Source: IGN2 sp964639955 (lineage in GTDB: Bacteria > Bacteroidota > Ignavibacteria > Ignavibacteriales > Ignavibacteriaceae). From it: a stretch of DNA of 35,288 nucleotides. Shown in pieces: positions 1 to 7,922 of this stretch (within the stretch, counting starts at the first letter, position 1; each line of letters begins with the position of its first letter). The stretch covers positions 1-35,288 of the forward strand of contig CAZXGJ010000038.1 of assembly GCA_964639955.1 (NCBI GenBank), in the 5' to 3' direction. Under the pieces are notes generated by a model. That model did no database searches. It saw only the letters and a program-made list of their open reading frames with translations, and had not been told where the DNA came from. The position numbers and the translations under genes are program-made.

Positions 1-262
1 CGATCATTGTAGCTGTTGATGAGCATCCGCGCGAAATTTCCTCCATCATTATGCAATAACCAACTTTACCGTAGCCGCCGCCGCCGTATTCTTCCGGAAA
101 GGCAGTTCCGAAAAAGCCAACCTCGGCAATCTTTTTAATCAGTTCAGGTGGAATTCTTTCTTCTTCATCTATTTTTTGAGCAAGCGGTTTTATCTCTTTA
201 TTTGTAAAATCGTGGGCTAATTGCCTGAGCATTTTGTGGTCTTCAGAAAAGGTAAAGTTCAT
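1..262 (-). CDS. Acyl-CoA dehydrogenase, N-terminal part (runs off the left edge)
   Basis: Reading the minus strand from an ATG at 262 gives 87 codons with no stop up to the window edge. The protein starts MNFTFSEDHKMLRQLAHDF and continues through FPEEYGGGG and EEISRGCSS, the usual N-terminal helical domain of acyl-CoA dehydrogenases (FAD flavoproteins oxidising acyl-CoA to enoyl-CoA and passing electrons to ETF). The catalytic base and FAD-binding C-terminal domain lie outside the window, so chain-length specificity cannot be judged. It is divergent from the hydrolase gene at 410, with 147 bases between the two starts. An EtfD-like quinone oxidoreductase candidate lies 1.6 kb away, which fits fatty-acid or branched-chain acyl-CoA oxidation. 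Confidence 0.88.
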   Translation of the reverse strand, partial: MNFTFSEDHKMLRQLAHDFTNKEIKPLAQKIDEEERIPPELIKKIAEVGFFGTAFPEEYGGGGYGKVGYCIMMEEISRGCSSTATMI

Positions 263-409
263 TATTTTTTATCTTTGGTTAGAGTGAAAATTTGTTCTCA
301 GCTTTATCCAAAATTATAAAAGCCAGATTCGACATCAAAGGATTTGACTTTGAATTAAAAATAATTGAATTGTTGACTTTTCGAGCGATATTAAGGATAT
401 TTGATTTAG

Positions 410-1234
410 ATGAAGAAAGATTTTGTGCTCGATACAAAGAAGAACGATAAAATAAGAATTACGGCTTACGGTTCAGTATCATCACCTTGTTTAATATATG
501 TTCACGGTTTTAAAGGATTTAAGGATTGGGGATTTGTTCCATATATCGGAGAATTTTTCAGCAGCAGAGGATTTTTTGTAATCACTTTTAATTTTTCACA
601 CAACGGCATCGGTGAAAATCTGCTTGAGTTTACTGAGCTTGATAAATTTGCAAAAAACACAATCTCGCTTGAAGTAGAAGAATTGAATGAAGTAATTAAT
701 GCTTATCAAAACAACTTCTTCGGAAAGAATCCCGGTTCAGGCATTGGCTTAATCGGACACAGCAGGGGAGGGGCAGTTGCCCTTTTAACTTCTGCAGTAC
801 GTAAAGATTTAACAGCTGTGGCTGTTTGGGCGTCAGTAAGTAAACTCGATAGGTACAGCGAAAGACAAAAGAAAGAATGGAGAGAGAAAGGTGTTTTTGA
901 GGTGCTGAATACAAGAACCAACCAGTTAATGCCGTTGAATGTTTCGTTACTTGAGGACATTGAGAAGAATAAAAATGGAAGGCTAAACCTGGAATTAGCG
1001 GTTAAAAATCTGAATAAGCCTCTTTTGATTTTACATGGTGAGCAGGATATGACAGTATCGCTAAAAGAAGGCTATGAAATTTACTCATGGTCGAACAAAG
1101 TATTAACGGAGTATTATCCAATTGAAGCAACCGGACATACTTTTAATATTACTCATCCGTTCGAGGGAAGCAATTCCATATTTGATTTTGTTCTAAATAA
1201 AACGGCAGAATTTTTTAACAAACATTTAAATTGA
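410..1234 (+). CDS. Alpha/beta hydrolase (serine hydrolase, dienelactone-hydrolase/lipase-like)
   Basis: A 274-residue soluble protein without a signal peptide. The early strand LIYVHGFKGFKDWG carries the HG oxyanion element. The nucleophile elbow GHSRGG places the serine at S118, HGEQDMTV places the acid at about D213, and ATGHTFN gives H243, so a complete Ser-Asp-His triad is visible in the expected order and spacing. The fold family is clear but the substrate is not: esters, thioesters or peptides are all possible. The stop is 7 bases before the bioY start, so the two genes are probably co-transcribed. No strong Shine-Dalgarno sequence precedes the ATG. Confidence 0.85.
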   Translation: MKKDFVLDTKKNDKIRITAYGSVSSPCLIYVHGFKGFKDWGFVPYIGEFFSSRGFFVITFNFSHNGIGENLLEFTELDKFAKNTISLEVEELNEVINAYQNNFFGKNPGSGIGLIGHSRGGAVALLTSAVRKDLTAVAVWASVSKLDRYSERQKKEWREKGVFEVLNTRTNQLMPLNVSLLEDIEKNKNGRLNLELAVKNLNKPLLILHGEQDMTVSLKEGYEIYSWSNKVLTEYYPIEATGHTFNITHPFEGSNSIFDFVLNKTAEFFNKHLN

Positions 1235-1241
1235 GGGAAGT

Positions 1242-1814
1242 ATGAACTCGGAAACAAAACAACTCAGCATTTCATCCATTTTAAGCTCGGTTAAAGAATC
1301 ACGATTATTCTGGATATTATCTTTTTCCGTGCTCACTGCCGCAGCAGCACAGATAACAATTCCGGTAAAGCCGGTTCCTTTCACTCTGCAAACTATGGCT
1401 GTTGTTCTGGCGGGTGCATTTCTGGGCGCAAGGAAAGGAGCTTACAGTCAGATTCTTTACTTGCTTTTAGGTGCGGCGGGTCTTCCTGTCTTCGCACAAA
1501 TTCCTGATGCAGGTATAGGTTTTGCCCGGGTGTTTGGACCAACAGGCGGTTACCTGCTTGCATTTCCTTTGGCAGCATTTGTTGTTGGTTATCTCGTTGA
1601 AAAGAACAACAAGTATTTACCCGTTGTGCTCTCAATGTTTGCAGGTGCAATATTGATTCTTGTTTCAGGAACTCTTTACCTAAACTTTGTTTACCTGCAT
1701 AACATTGGTGAATCCATAAAAGCCGGGGCAGCGATTTTCAGCATCTGGACGGTAGTAAAAGTTTTTGCCGCAGCAGCAATTTATTTCGCCGTAATAAAAA
1801 GCAGAACAAGTTAA
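1242..1814 (+). CDS. bioY: BioY family biotin transporter (ECF S-component)
   Basis: A 190-residue, very hydrophobic protein with about six membrane segments. It has the BioY hallmarks: ITIPVKPVPFTLQTM near residues 38-52, the glycine-rich GAFLGARKGAYSQILYLLLG, and GFARVFGPTGGYLLAFP. BioY binds biotin in the membrane and works with ECF ATPase/transmembrane modules, or sometimes alone. No EcfA or EcfT gene is adjacent, so it must share modules encoded elsewhere or act solo. A GGGAAG Shine-Dalgarno-like stretch precedes the ATG. It sits 7 bases after the hydrolase and 26 bases before the Fe-S oxidoreductase, suggesting one transcript. Confidence 0.93.
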   Translation: MNSETKQLSISSILSSVKESRLFWILSFSVLTAAAAQITIPVKPVPFTLQTMAVVLAGAFLGARKGAYSQILYLLLGAAGLPVFAQIPDAGIGFARVFGPTGGYLLAFPLAAFVVGYLVEKNNKYLPVVLSMFAGAILILVSGTLYLNFVYLHNIGESIKAGAAIFSIWTVVKVFAAAAIYFAVIKSRTS

Positions 1815-1840
1815 TACCAACCAGCATATTTATTTGTTGA

Positions 1841-3838
1841 ATGACTGTTAAGAACATAGTCTTTTTAGCTGTATTTCTTATTTCTTTTGCATTTCTGTTT
1901 TGGAGCTGCAGAAATCTTTTCATCTATATGAAAGTTGCAAAGAAAAAGGATGACAGATTCAACAACTACCACAAACGATTTTTTAATGTTTTAAAAATTG
2001 CTTTCGCACAGACAAAACTGTTGAGAGAGCCTGCTGCAGGATTAGTTCACTTCTTTATTTTCTGGGGATTTATGCTCTTCCTGGTTGCAGTTATCGAAGC
2101 AATCATCCAGGGATTTTACTCGCCATTCAGCTTACATTTTCTTGGTCCGGTTTATTCAGCAATAACTATCGTTCACGAAATCATTGGTGCCCTGGTTATT
2201 TTTGCGGTTCTTACAGCTTTCTACAGAAGATATGTTGCAAAAATCCCTCGCCTGCAGGTTGATAAAGCTGGTTCGTTAGACGCTGCAATTATACTCTCAC
2301 TCATTCTTGTAGTTGTTCTTTCAATGTTTTTCCAGAATATGTCTTCTTTCGCGATGAATGGGTTTGTAAGTCACGAGTATGAATTAAGACCAATTTCTTC
2401 TTCACTTGCATCAATTTTCTTTAGTAACCCAGCGCCGGGAGCGGGGTTTTTTTATGAAATTTTTTGGTGGATACACATTCTTACAATTTTCGCTTTTATG
2501 AACTTCCTACCGTACTCAAAGCATCTTCACGTCTTTACTTCCATTCCAAATACTTTTTTTGCTAATCTTGAGCCAGTTAGAAATACGTTAAAACCCCTGA
2601 ATCTTGAAGATGAATCAACTGAAATATTCGGAGCTTCGGATATTGAACATCTTTCCTGGAAGCAAATACTCGACGGATACTCCTGCACCGAATGTGGAAG
2701 ATGCACTTCTGTTTGTCCTGCTAACAATGTAGGAAAAACCCTTTCACCAAGAGAAATAATTGTAAGTATCAGGCACAGAACAAAAGATAAAGCGCCTTTT
2801 ATTCTGAAGGGTATTTCGGAAGGAGCAATATATGAAAAAACTCTGGTTCACGATTATGTAACAGATAAGGTCCTCTGGCAATGCACAACCTGTATGGCGT
2901 GCGTACAGGAATGCCCGGTAATGATTGAACATGTTGATTCGATTGTAGATATGCGCCGAAATCTGGTTTTAACCGAATCGGAGTTCCCTTCGGGGCTCAA
3001 TAATGTATTTAAGAGTCTGGAAACAAACTTTTCTCCCTGGGCACTTAATGCTTCTGATCGGGCTGAGTGGGCTGAAGGTTTGGATGTAAAAACTATGCAA
3101 AACGACCCAAATTGTGAATATTTGTTCTGGGTTGGGTGTGCCGGATCCTTCGATAACCGCTATAAAAAGGTTTCCCGGGCACTTGCGAAATTGATGCAAA
3201 AAGCTAATATTGAGTTTAGAATCCTTGGAATTGAGGAAAAATGCAATGGTGACACAGCAAGAAGACTCGGAAATGAATACTTGGCGCAGATGTTAATGCA
3301 GGAAAATATTGAAACTTTGAATAAATATAGTGTGAAGAAAATCGTAACTGCGTGTCCGCATTGTTTTCATTCATTAAAAAATGAATACAGGCAATTCGGA
3401 GGAAATTTTGAAGTAATTCATCACAGCGAATTGATTCAAAATCTGATTTCAGAAGGGAAATTTAAATTAAAGGAGGATGGAAGTTCTAAAATAACTTATC
3501 ACGATTCCTGTTATTTGGGAAGATATAATAATGTTTACAATGCACCCAGAAATTCTTTAAGAGGAATAAAAGGTGTGAATTTAATTGAGATGAGCAGGAA
3601 TAAGGATAAAGGATTCTGCTGCGGTGCAGGCGGCGGCAGGATGTTCCTTGAGGATGATGAAGGCGGCAGAATAAACGAAGAAAGAACAAAGGAAGCTCTA
3701 AATACAGGTGCCGATACAATTGCTTCAGCTTGTCCGTTTTGTATGACAATGATGACAGACGGTGTTAAACATTTTGAAAAATCGGAACAAGTAGCAGTAA
3801 AAGATATAGCTGAAATTGTTCTTGAAAATATTGCTTAG
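1841..3838 (+). CDS. Membrane-bound heterodisulfide-reductase-like Fe-S oxidoreductase (EtfD/HdrD type)
   Basis: A 665-residue protein with three parts. Residues 1 to about 240 form several membrane helices of the nitrate-reductase-gamma/HdrE type, with histidines that could ligate haem (LVHFF, IVHEIIG, WWIHI). A ferredoxin domain has CTECGRC from C282 followed by CP, and CTTCMAC from C348 followed by CP, enough for two 4Fe-4S clusters. Two cysteine-rich CCG-type domains follow: the first with VGCAGSFDNR (C433), EKCNGDTARR and CPHC, the second with CYLGRYN (C557) and CCGAGGG (C593-594). In the best-known relatives this architecture passes electrons from ETF or similar donors to membrane quinone. 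The acyl-CoA dehydrogenase gene nearby makes an ETF:quinone role plausible, but no etfAB is in the window. Confidence 0.88.
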   Translation: MTVKNIVFLAVFLISFAFLFWSCRNLFIYMKVAKKKDDRFNNYHKRFFNVLKIAFAQTKLLREPAAGLVHFFIFWGFMLFLVAVIEAIIQGFYSPFSLHFLGPVYSAITIVHEIIGALVIFAVLTAFYRRYVAKIPRLQVDKAGSLDAAIILSLILVVVLSMFFQNMSSFAMNGFVSHEYELRPISSSLASIFFSNPAPGAGFFYEIFWWIHILTIFAFMNFLPYSKHLHVFTSIPNTFFANLEPVRNTLKPLNLEDESTEIFGASDIEHLSWKQILDGYSCTECGRCTSVCPANNVGKTLSPREIIVSIRHRTKDKAPFILKGISEGAIYEKTLVHDYVTDKVLWQCTTCMACVQECPVMIEHVDSIVDMRRNLVLTESEFPSGLNNVFKSLETNFSPWALNASDRAEWAEGLDVKTMQNDPNCEYLFWVGCAGSFDNRYKKVSRALAKLMQKANIEFRILGIEEKCNGDTARRLGNEYLAQMLMQENIETLNKYSVKKIVTACPHCFHSLKNEYRQFGGNFEVIHHSELIQNLISEGKFKLKEDGSSKITYHDSCYLGRYNNVYNAPRNSLRGIKGVNLIEMSRNKDKGFCCGAGGGRMFLEDDEGGRINEERTKEALNTGADTIASACPFCMTMMTDGVKHFEKSEQVAVKDIAEIVLENIA

Positions 3839-3896
3839 TAATTTGATAGAAAATTAAGTTAACACAAATTTCTAATTAACATAATCATTCACTCAT

Positions 3897-3903
3897 AGGA
3901 GGG
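3897..3903 (+). promoter_or_regulatory. Strong Shine-Dalgarno site for the histone-like gene
   Basis: AGGAGGG lies 4 bases before the ATG at 3908. It is among the best anti-SD matches in the window and predicts high translation, as expected for an abundant DNA-binding protein. Confidence 0.75.
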
Positions 3904-3907
3904 AAAA

Positions 3908-4099
3908 ATGGATAAATTCAATCAACTGGTTCAATTCATTCAGGGATTAGAGACTGATTTTCATAAGTTTTATGAAAAAGGTCAGTCCGCTGCCGGTACA
4001 CGTGTACGCAAGGGTTTAAGCGACCTGAGAAAGCTGTGCCAGGAAGTCCGGAAAGATGTTCAGGATGTAAAAGCGCAAAGAAAAGCATCCAAGCAATAG
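3908..4099 (+). CDS. Histone H1-like protein, Hc1 family
   Basis: A 63-residue basic protein beginning MDKFNQLVQFIQGLETDFHK with central KGQSAAGTRVRKGLSDLRKL and a lysine-rich tail ending RKASKQ. This matches the short Hc1/histone-H1-like proteins common in Bacteroidota and Chlorobi, related to the chlamydial nucleoid protein Hc1. The family is thought to bind and compact DNA, but its role outside Chlamydiae is poorly defined. The gene stands alone, with 69 bases upstream, a strong Shine-Dalgarno site and its own intrinsic terminator, so it is probably a separately regulated, highly expressed unit. Confidence 0.87.
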   Translation: MDKFNQLVQFIQGLETDFHKFYEKGQSAAGTRVRKGLSDLRKLCQEVRKDVQDVKAQRKASKQ

Positions 4100-4128
4100 T
4101 TTAAAAATTTAGTAATCAGAGATATGAG

Positions 4129-4163
4129 GGCTGGGTTAAGAAATTAATCCAGCCTGTTTTTTT
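4129..4163 (+). terminator. Rho-independent terminator after the histone-like gene
   Basis: A 9-bp stem (GGCTGGGTT paired with AATCCAGCC, one G-U pair) with an 8-base loop is followed by TG and seven T residues. The T run ends at 4163 and the next gene's ATG begins at 4164, so the terminator occupies the place of that gene's ribosome-binding site. Confidence 0.88.
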
Positions 4164-5324
4164 ATGAAAGCGGTTTTTTTAACAATAACATTTTTATCAT
4201 TCACTACCTTTCAGCATTTCTTATTTAACAATGAAGTTTCAATAAGCTGCAGCTCACAAAGTGCTGGTGACTCGTTATTTAAAGCAAATCTTTGCTTTGT
4301 TGGCGATTTAATGTGCCACTCTACACAGTTTAATTATGCAAGAGTTGATGCTGACAGTTTTGATTTTACAGGTGTATTCAGAGAGGTCTATCCATTTTTA
4401 TCAAATTCTGATCTAACTGTTGGAAATCTTGAAACCGTTATTGCCGGTAAATCTGAAGGTTACAGCGGCTATCCGTACTTCAACGCACCCGATGATTTTA
4501 TCTTCGCATTAAAGAATGCAGGTTTTGATTTACTGATTACGGCTAACAATCATGCACTGGATCAGGGCTGGAACGGAATTAATAGAACAATTGAGGTTAT
4601 AAATCAAAACAAAATTCATCGCACCGGAACATTTATTTCGGAATCAGACAGGGATTCAATCAGAATTTTTATGATCAACTCAATTAAGATTGCAATACTT
4701 GCTTATACCGAGAACACGAATGGTGTTCCAATTCCAGAAGGAAAAAATTTTGCTATCAATCTCATTGATGAAGAATTGATTAAAAGAGATATTGACAAAG
4801 CAAGAGAAAAAAATGCTGATATTGTTTTGGTTCATCTTCATTACGGTCAGGAATATCTGAGAGAACCCGATGATTACCAGAAGAATATAGTTAAAAGAAT
4901 AATTGATTTTGGTGCCGACATAATCATTGGCGGGCATCCACACGTTATTCAACCGTTTGATTTCTTCAAAACAAACAACACAAAACTCGATTCAGGATTT
5001 GTAGCTTATTCGCTTGGTAATTTTATTTCAAATCAGAGATGGCGTTACTCAGATGCCGGAGTTATTATCAGCATAGAAATATCAAAAAACATTCTTGCTG
5101 ATTCCATTTATATTAATGAAGTTAATTATCTGCCAACGTGGGTATTCAGAGGTCAAACAGATTTTGGAAGAGAATATATTATTCTACCGTCGTATAATTC
5201 AGACGATTCAACTTACTATTACCTGAATAATCAGGATAAAAAATTAATGAGAGAAGCTCACAGCGATACAAAAGAGATTATTCATAAATATTCAAAAAAT
5301 ACTAAAATAAAATCGGAGAGATGA
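4164..5324 (+). CDS. CapA family protein (PGA_cap metallophosphatase-like)
   Basis: A 386-residue protein with a hydrophobic N-terminus (MKAVFLTITFLSFTTFQHF) that looks like a signal peptide or anchor. The PGA_cap/CapA core shows FVGDLMCH (D48), VGNLETVI, ITANNHALDQGW, VHLHYGQEY, IIGGHPHVIQP and YSLGNFIS, the calcineurin-like metal-binding pattern. Named relatives take part in poly-gamma-glutamate capsule synthesis, but many members act on other envelope polymers and no capBC genes are present, so the substrate is unknown. The only practical start, 4164, directly follows the T tract of the upstream terminator, leaving no Shine-Dalgarno sequence. The 3' end overlaps the next start by 4 bases (ATGA), indicating translational coupling to the lipoprotein. 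Confidence 0.85.
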   Translation: MKAVFLTITFLSFTTFQHFLFNNEVSISCSSQSAGDSLFKANLCFVGDLMCHSTQFNYARVDADSFDFTGVFREVYPFLSNSDLTVGNLETVIAGKSEGYSGYPYFNAPDDFIFALKNAGFDLLITANNHALDQGWNGINRTIEVINQNKIHRTGTFISESDRDSIRIFMINSIKIAILAYTENTNGVPIPEGKNFAINLIDEELIKRDIDKAREKNADIVLVHLHYGQEYLREPDDYQKNIVKRIIDFGADIIIGGHPHVIQPFDFFKTNNTKLDSGFVAYSLGNFISNQRWRYSDAGVIISIEISKNILADSIYINEVNYLPTWVFRGQTDFGREYIILPSYNSDDSTYYYLNNQDKKLMREAHSDTKEIIHKYSKNTKIKSER

Positions 5325-6454
5325 AAAGAATAAAACTTTTACTTGTCTTGCTACTACTTGTTCTCCTGATTGCAGGATGTACAAAGGAAGAAAATCCTGT
5401 TGTTGAACCTCCTCCGCAGGCAACACGAAATTATTATATGGGATTTACTCCTTTTCCTTATGAAATTTCAAGTGAAGCAGTTGATTATGTTTTTAACAAG
5501 CTCGCTACAGATGCTGATCTTATTTCTCACCATTTTGATGACGGGGTTCCCTGGCCTGAAGCTCTCAGCGGAGCGGATTTTCATATTAACATAATGAATG
5601 ACTGGCAGTACAGGTTATCACGTACTCCAGCAACACATAAAATTCTTTTATCAGTTACTCCAATCAGATTTTTAAGGGATGGTTTAGCACCTTATAAAGC
5701 AGAGAAAGGTGATTTACCATTACCCGCACCCTGGGATACAATTTCATTTAATCATCCGGATGTTAAGCAGGCTTATCTTAATTACTGCACAAGAATTATG
5801 AATTATTTCAATCCAGATTATTTTGTTATTGGGATTGAAGTGAATCTTTTGATGATAAATGCTTCGCCGTTATGGAATGAATATCTCGAACTTCATAAAT
5901 ACGTTTATCAACAACTAAAAACTCTTGATCTCAAATTTCCCATATTAGTCTCATTCACTGGAATGGACCTGGTTGAAGGTTACACAAATGCAAATCATTC
6001 ACAACAAATGCAAGTCCTTAACGATATGATTAATTACACTGATTTTTGTGGAATTTCATTGTATCCATATCTGACAGGTTTTCTCTGCGATACTATTCCA
6101 ACTGATATGTTCGACAAAATATTCAGTAACCTTACAAAACCAATTGCAATAACTGAAACAGGATATGCAGCGGATTCAATTACGGTTTACGGCGGAACGA
6201 TTGTTCTGAATGGTTCACCAAAAAAGCAAAATCAGTATATCACTCTTATGTTGGATAAAGCTGAAGAATATGATTTGAAATTCGTCGTTAATTTTGTTCT
6301 TCGTGATTATGATAAATTATGGCAGGATATAGGATCGCCTGATGATCTGTTAAAGGTTTGGAAGGACACAGGTTTATATGATGAAGATGGAAATAAAAGG
6401 TTAGCGTTTCAGAAATGGTATTTTTGGCTAAATAAAAAAATTACTTCACTTTAA
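5321..6454 (+). CDS. Lipoprotein with glycoside-hydrolase-like TIM barrel
   Basis: 377 residues beginning with a lipoprotein signal peptide; the lipobox LIAGC puts the lipidated cysteine at C20, followed by a Pro/Glu-rich linker. The body resembles clan GH-A barrels: FVIGIEVN offers a possible acid/base E173 and PIAITETGYA a possible nucleophile E279, about 105 residues apart, with GISLYPYLTG between them. This pattern recalls GH53 and related arabinogalactanase-like families, but the exact family cannot be fixed by eye. The protein is predicted to be anchored at the cell surface or periplasmic face. It is coupled to the CapA-like gene by an ATGA overlap, suggesting joint action on an extracellular polysaccharide or polymer. 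Confidence 0.68.
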   Translation: MKRIKLLLVLLLLVLLIAGCTKEENPVVEPPPQATRNYYMGFTPFPYEISSEAVDYVFNKLATDADLISHHFDDGVPWPEALSGADFHINIMNDWQYRLSRTPATHKILLSVTPIRFLRDGLAPYKAEKGDLPLPAPWDTISFNHPDVKQAYLNYCTRIMNYFNPDYFVIGIEVNLLMINASPLWNEYLELHKYVYQQLKTLDLKFPILVSFTGMDLVEGYTNANHSQQMQVLNDMINYTDFCGISLYPYLTGFLCDTIPTDMFDKIFSNLTKPIAITETGYAADSITVYGGTIVLNGSPKKQNQYITLMLDKAEEYDLKFVVNFVLRDYDKLWQDIGSPDDLLKVWKDTGLYDEDGNKRLAFQKWYFWLNKKITSL

Positions 6455-6489
6455 AGTATGTTGTATTTTATTCAGTAAGGGAAAACTTT

Positions 6490-7683
6490 TTGAAAAATAA
6501 ATCCGCTCTACCGTTAATTTTTCTTACGGTGTTTATCGACCTTCTTGGCTTTGGAATACTAATTCCTATTCTTCCTGCATTCGCTACAAAAATCCTTGGC
6601 TTAGATGAAGCAGCAATCGGAATAGCGATTGCTTCCTATTCTTTTGTTCAATTCATTTTCAACCCGGTCTTAGGTAGAATTTCCGATAAGCACGGCAGAA
6701 AACCTGTTATAGTTATTTGTCTTATTATAAATGCAACAGGTTATTTGATTTTTTCTTTTACTCATTCATACATTATGTTATTGATAAGCAGGGTAGTATC
6801 GGGTATTGGAGGAAGCAGCATTGCAGTTGCCCAGGCATACATTGCTGATGTTACTACTAAGGAAACACGTTCAAAAGGAATGGGTCTTATAGGTTCGGCA
6901 TTCGGGCTTGGATTTGTTTTTGGTCCGCTAATCGGGGGACTTCTATCCGAATACGGTTATATGATTACCGGTTTCGCAGCCGGCGGTTTTTCGCTTGCAG
7001 CATTTATCGTTACACTAATTTTCCTGCCTGAATCTCTGAAACAATCTTCTGTTGAAAAGAATAATGAAAAACTAATTACTTCAAGAAAATTAATTGATCC
7101 CGCAGCATTTCAGAAAGTTTTTCAGGAACCTGGCAGAGCAATTTTCATAAGTATGTTCTTCATCCTGGTTTTTTCATTTGCAAATATTTACGGCACCTTT
7201 GCTCTTCTCGGTATCCAGGTTTATGGTTTTACCGATCTACAAAATGGTTATTTATTCGGGATATCAGGAATTGTATCTGCAATTATACAGGGCGGCTTAA
7301 TTGGTTATATTGATAAATGGATGTTGAAAAAAAATATACTTAAGCTCGGTTCTTTAATTATGTGCATTAGTCTTGCACTTATACCATATGGCGGAAATTT
7401 TCTTGGGCTGGCTATTATATCCGGATTGCTGTCGGTCGGTACAGGAATATTAAACCCGACTTTACTCTCACTTATTTCCGATTTTACACCAGACCATGAG
7501 CAGGGAATAACTCTCGGAGTAAATCAATCGTTATCTGCTCTGGCAAGAGTTTTAGGTCCGTTGTGGGGCGGATTTGCATTTGAGTTTCTCGGTTACCAGT
7601 TTCCGTTCTTAACCGGGGCTGCCTTTATGTTTGTGGTTTTGCTGGCTACTATTATTTATTTACCGAGGAATATGAAGTTTTAA
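6490..7683 (+). CDS. MFS transporter (drug-efflux/TetA-like, 12 TM)
   Basis: 397 residues with about 12 hydrophobic segments. The first helix LIFLTVFIDLLGFGILIPILP is typical of the DHA1/TetA group, and the loop motif A GRISDKHGRKPVI lies between helices 2 and 3. Motif C-like glycines are seen in GSAFGLGFVFGPLIGG. Members export drugs or other small molecules by proton antiport; the substrate is not predictable here. The start is TTG at 6490, supported by AAGGG about 9 bases upstream and by no in-frame ATG before the first helix. Its 3' end is followed 30 bases later by the dus-like fragment, which may mark the ancestral MFS-dus junction. Confidence 0.88.
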   Translation: MKNKSALPLIFLTVFIDLLGFGILIPILPAFATKILGLDEAAIGIAIASYSFVQFIFNPVLGRISDKHGRKPVIVICLIINATGYLIFSFTHSYIMLLISRVVSGIGGSSIAVAQAYIADVTTKETRSKGMGLIGSAFGLGFVFGPLIGGLLSEYGYMITGFAAGGFSLAAFIVTLIFLPESLKQSSVEKNNEKLITSRKLIDPAAFQKVFQEPGRAIFISMFFILVFSFANIYGTFALLGIQVYGFTDLQNGYLFGISGIVSAIIQGGLIGYIDKWMLKKNILKLGSLIMCISLALIPYGGNFLGLAIISGLLSVGTGILNPTLLSLISDFTPDHEQGITLGVNQSLSALARVLGPLWGGFAFEFLGYQFPFLTGAAFMFVVLLATIIYLPRNMKF

Positions 7684-7713
7684 TATCTTTGGATTAGACT
7701 TTTAATATGCTCT

Positions 7714-7836
7714 ATGTTCAGAATCGGTAACATATCACTCTTCAGTGCCATCCTCCTTGCACCAATGGAATATGTTTTAAATGTTCACTTCTTTCCAAAT
7801 GTATGTAAGAAAACAAAATCTTTAATTTTGCCCTAA
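7714..7836 (+). pseudogene. Truncated 5' fragment of a second tRNA-dihydrouridine synthase gene
   Basis: A 40-codon reading frame starts MFRIGNISLFSAILLAPMEY. Its first 21 codons align without gaps to the intact dus at 8531: 48 of 63 bases and 15 of 21 residues match, including GNI and AILLAPME. Weaker similarity continues to about codon 33 (HFFPNVCKK against SFRLVCRE, one codon inserted), and then a TAA ends the frame. The FMN-binding barrel is entirely missing, so it cannot be functional. Several differences are at third codon positions, which suggests it diverged as coding sequence before truncation. It lies between the MFS gene and higBA. Confidence 0.68.
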
Positions 7837-7899
7837 CTTTCTCATTCCAGTTCACAAATAACCATATTGTATTAGAACATATTTTTTCGTTTTTTTGCA

Positions 7900-7918
7900 T
7901 ATAACGTTTGGCGTTATA
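7900..7918 (+). promoter_or_regulatory. Palindromic operator-like site upstream of higB
   Basis: A perfect 7-base inverted repeat, TATAACG and CGTTATA, is separated by TTTGG and ends 4 bases before the higB ATG. Type II toxin-antitoxin operons are usually autorepressed by antitoxin binding at such a palindrome over the promoter, so this is the best candidate HigA operator. The binding is inferred. Confidence 0.5.
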
Positions 7919-7922
7919 ATCA

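Noticed and set aside
5370..5594. 74-codon frame inside the lipoprotein gene
   Set aside because: It is in a shifted frame of a lipoprotein with a clear lipobox and continuous barrel-like sequence.
7900..7918. Possible integron attC site formed by the palindrome before higB
   Set aside because: The required GTTRRRY and RYYYAAC core boxes are absent and no integron integrase or cassette array is near; an operator fits better.
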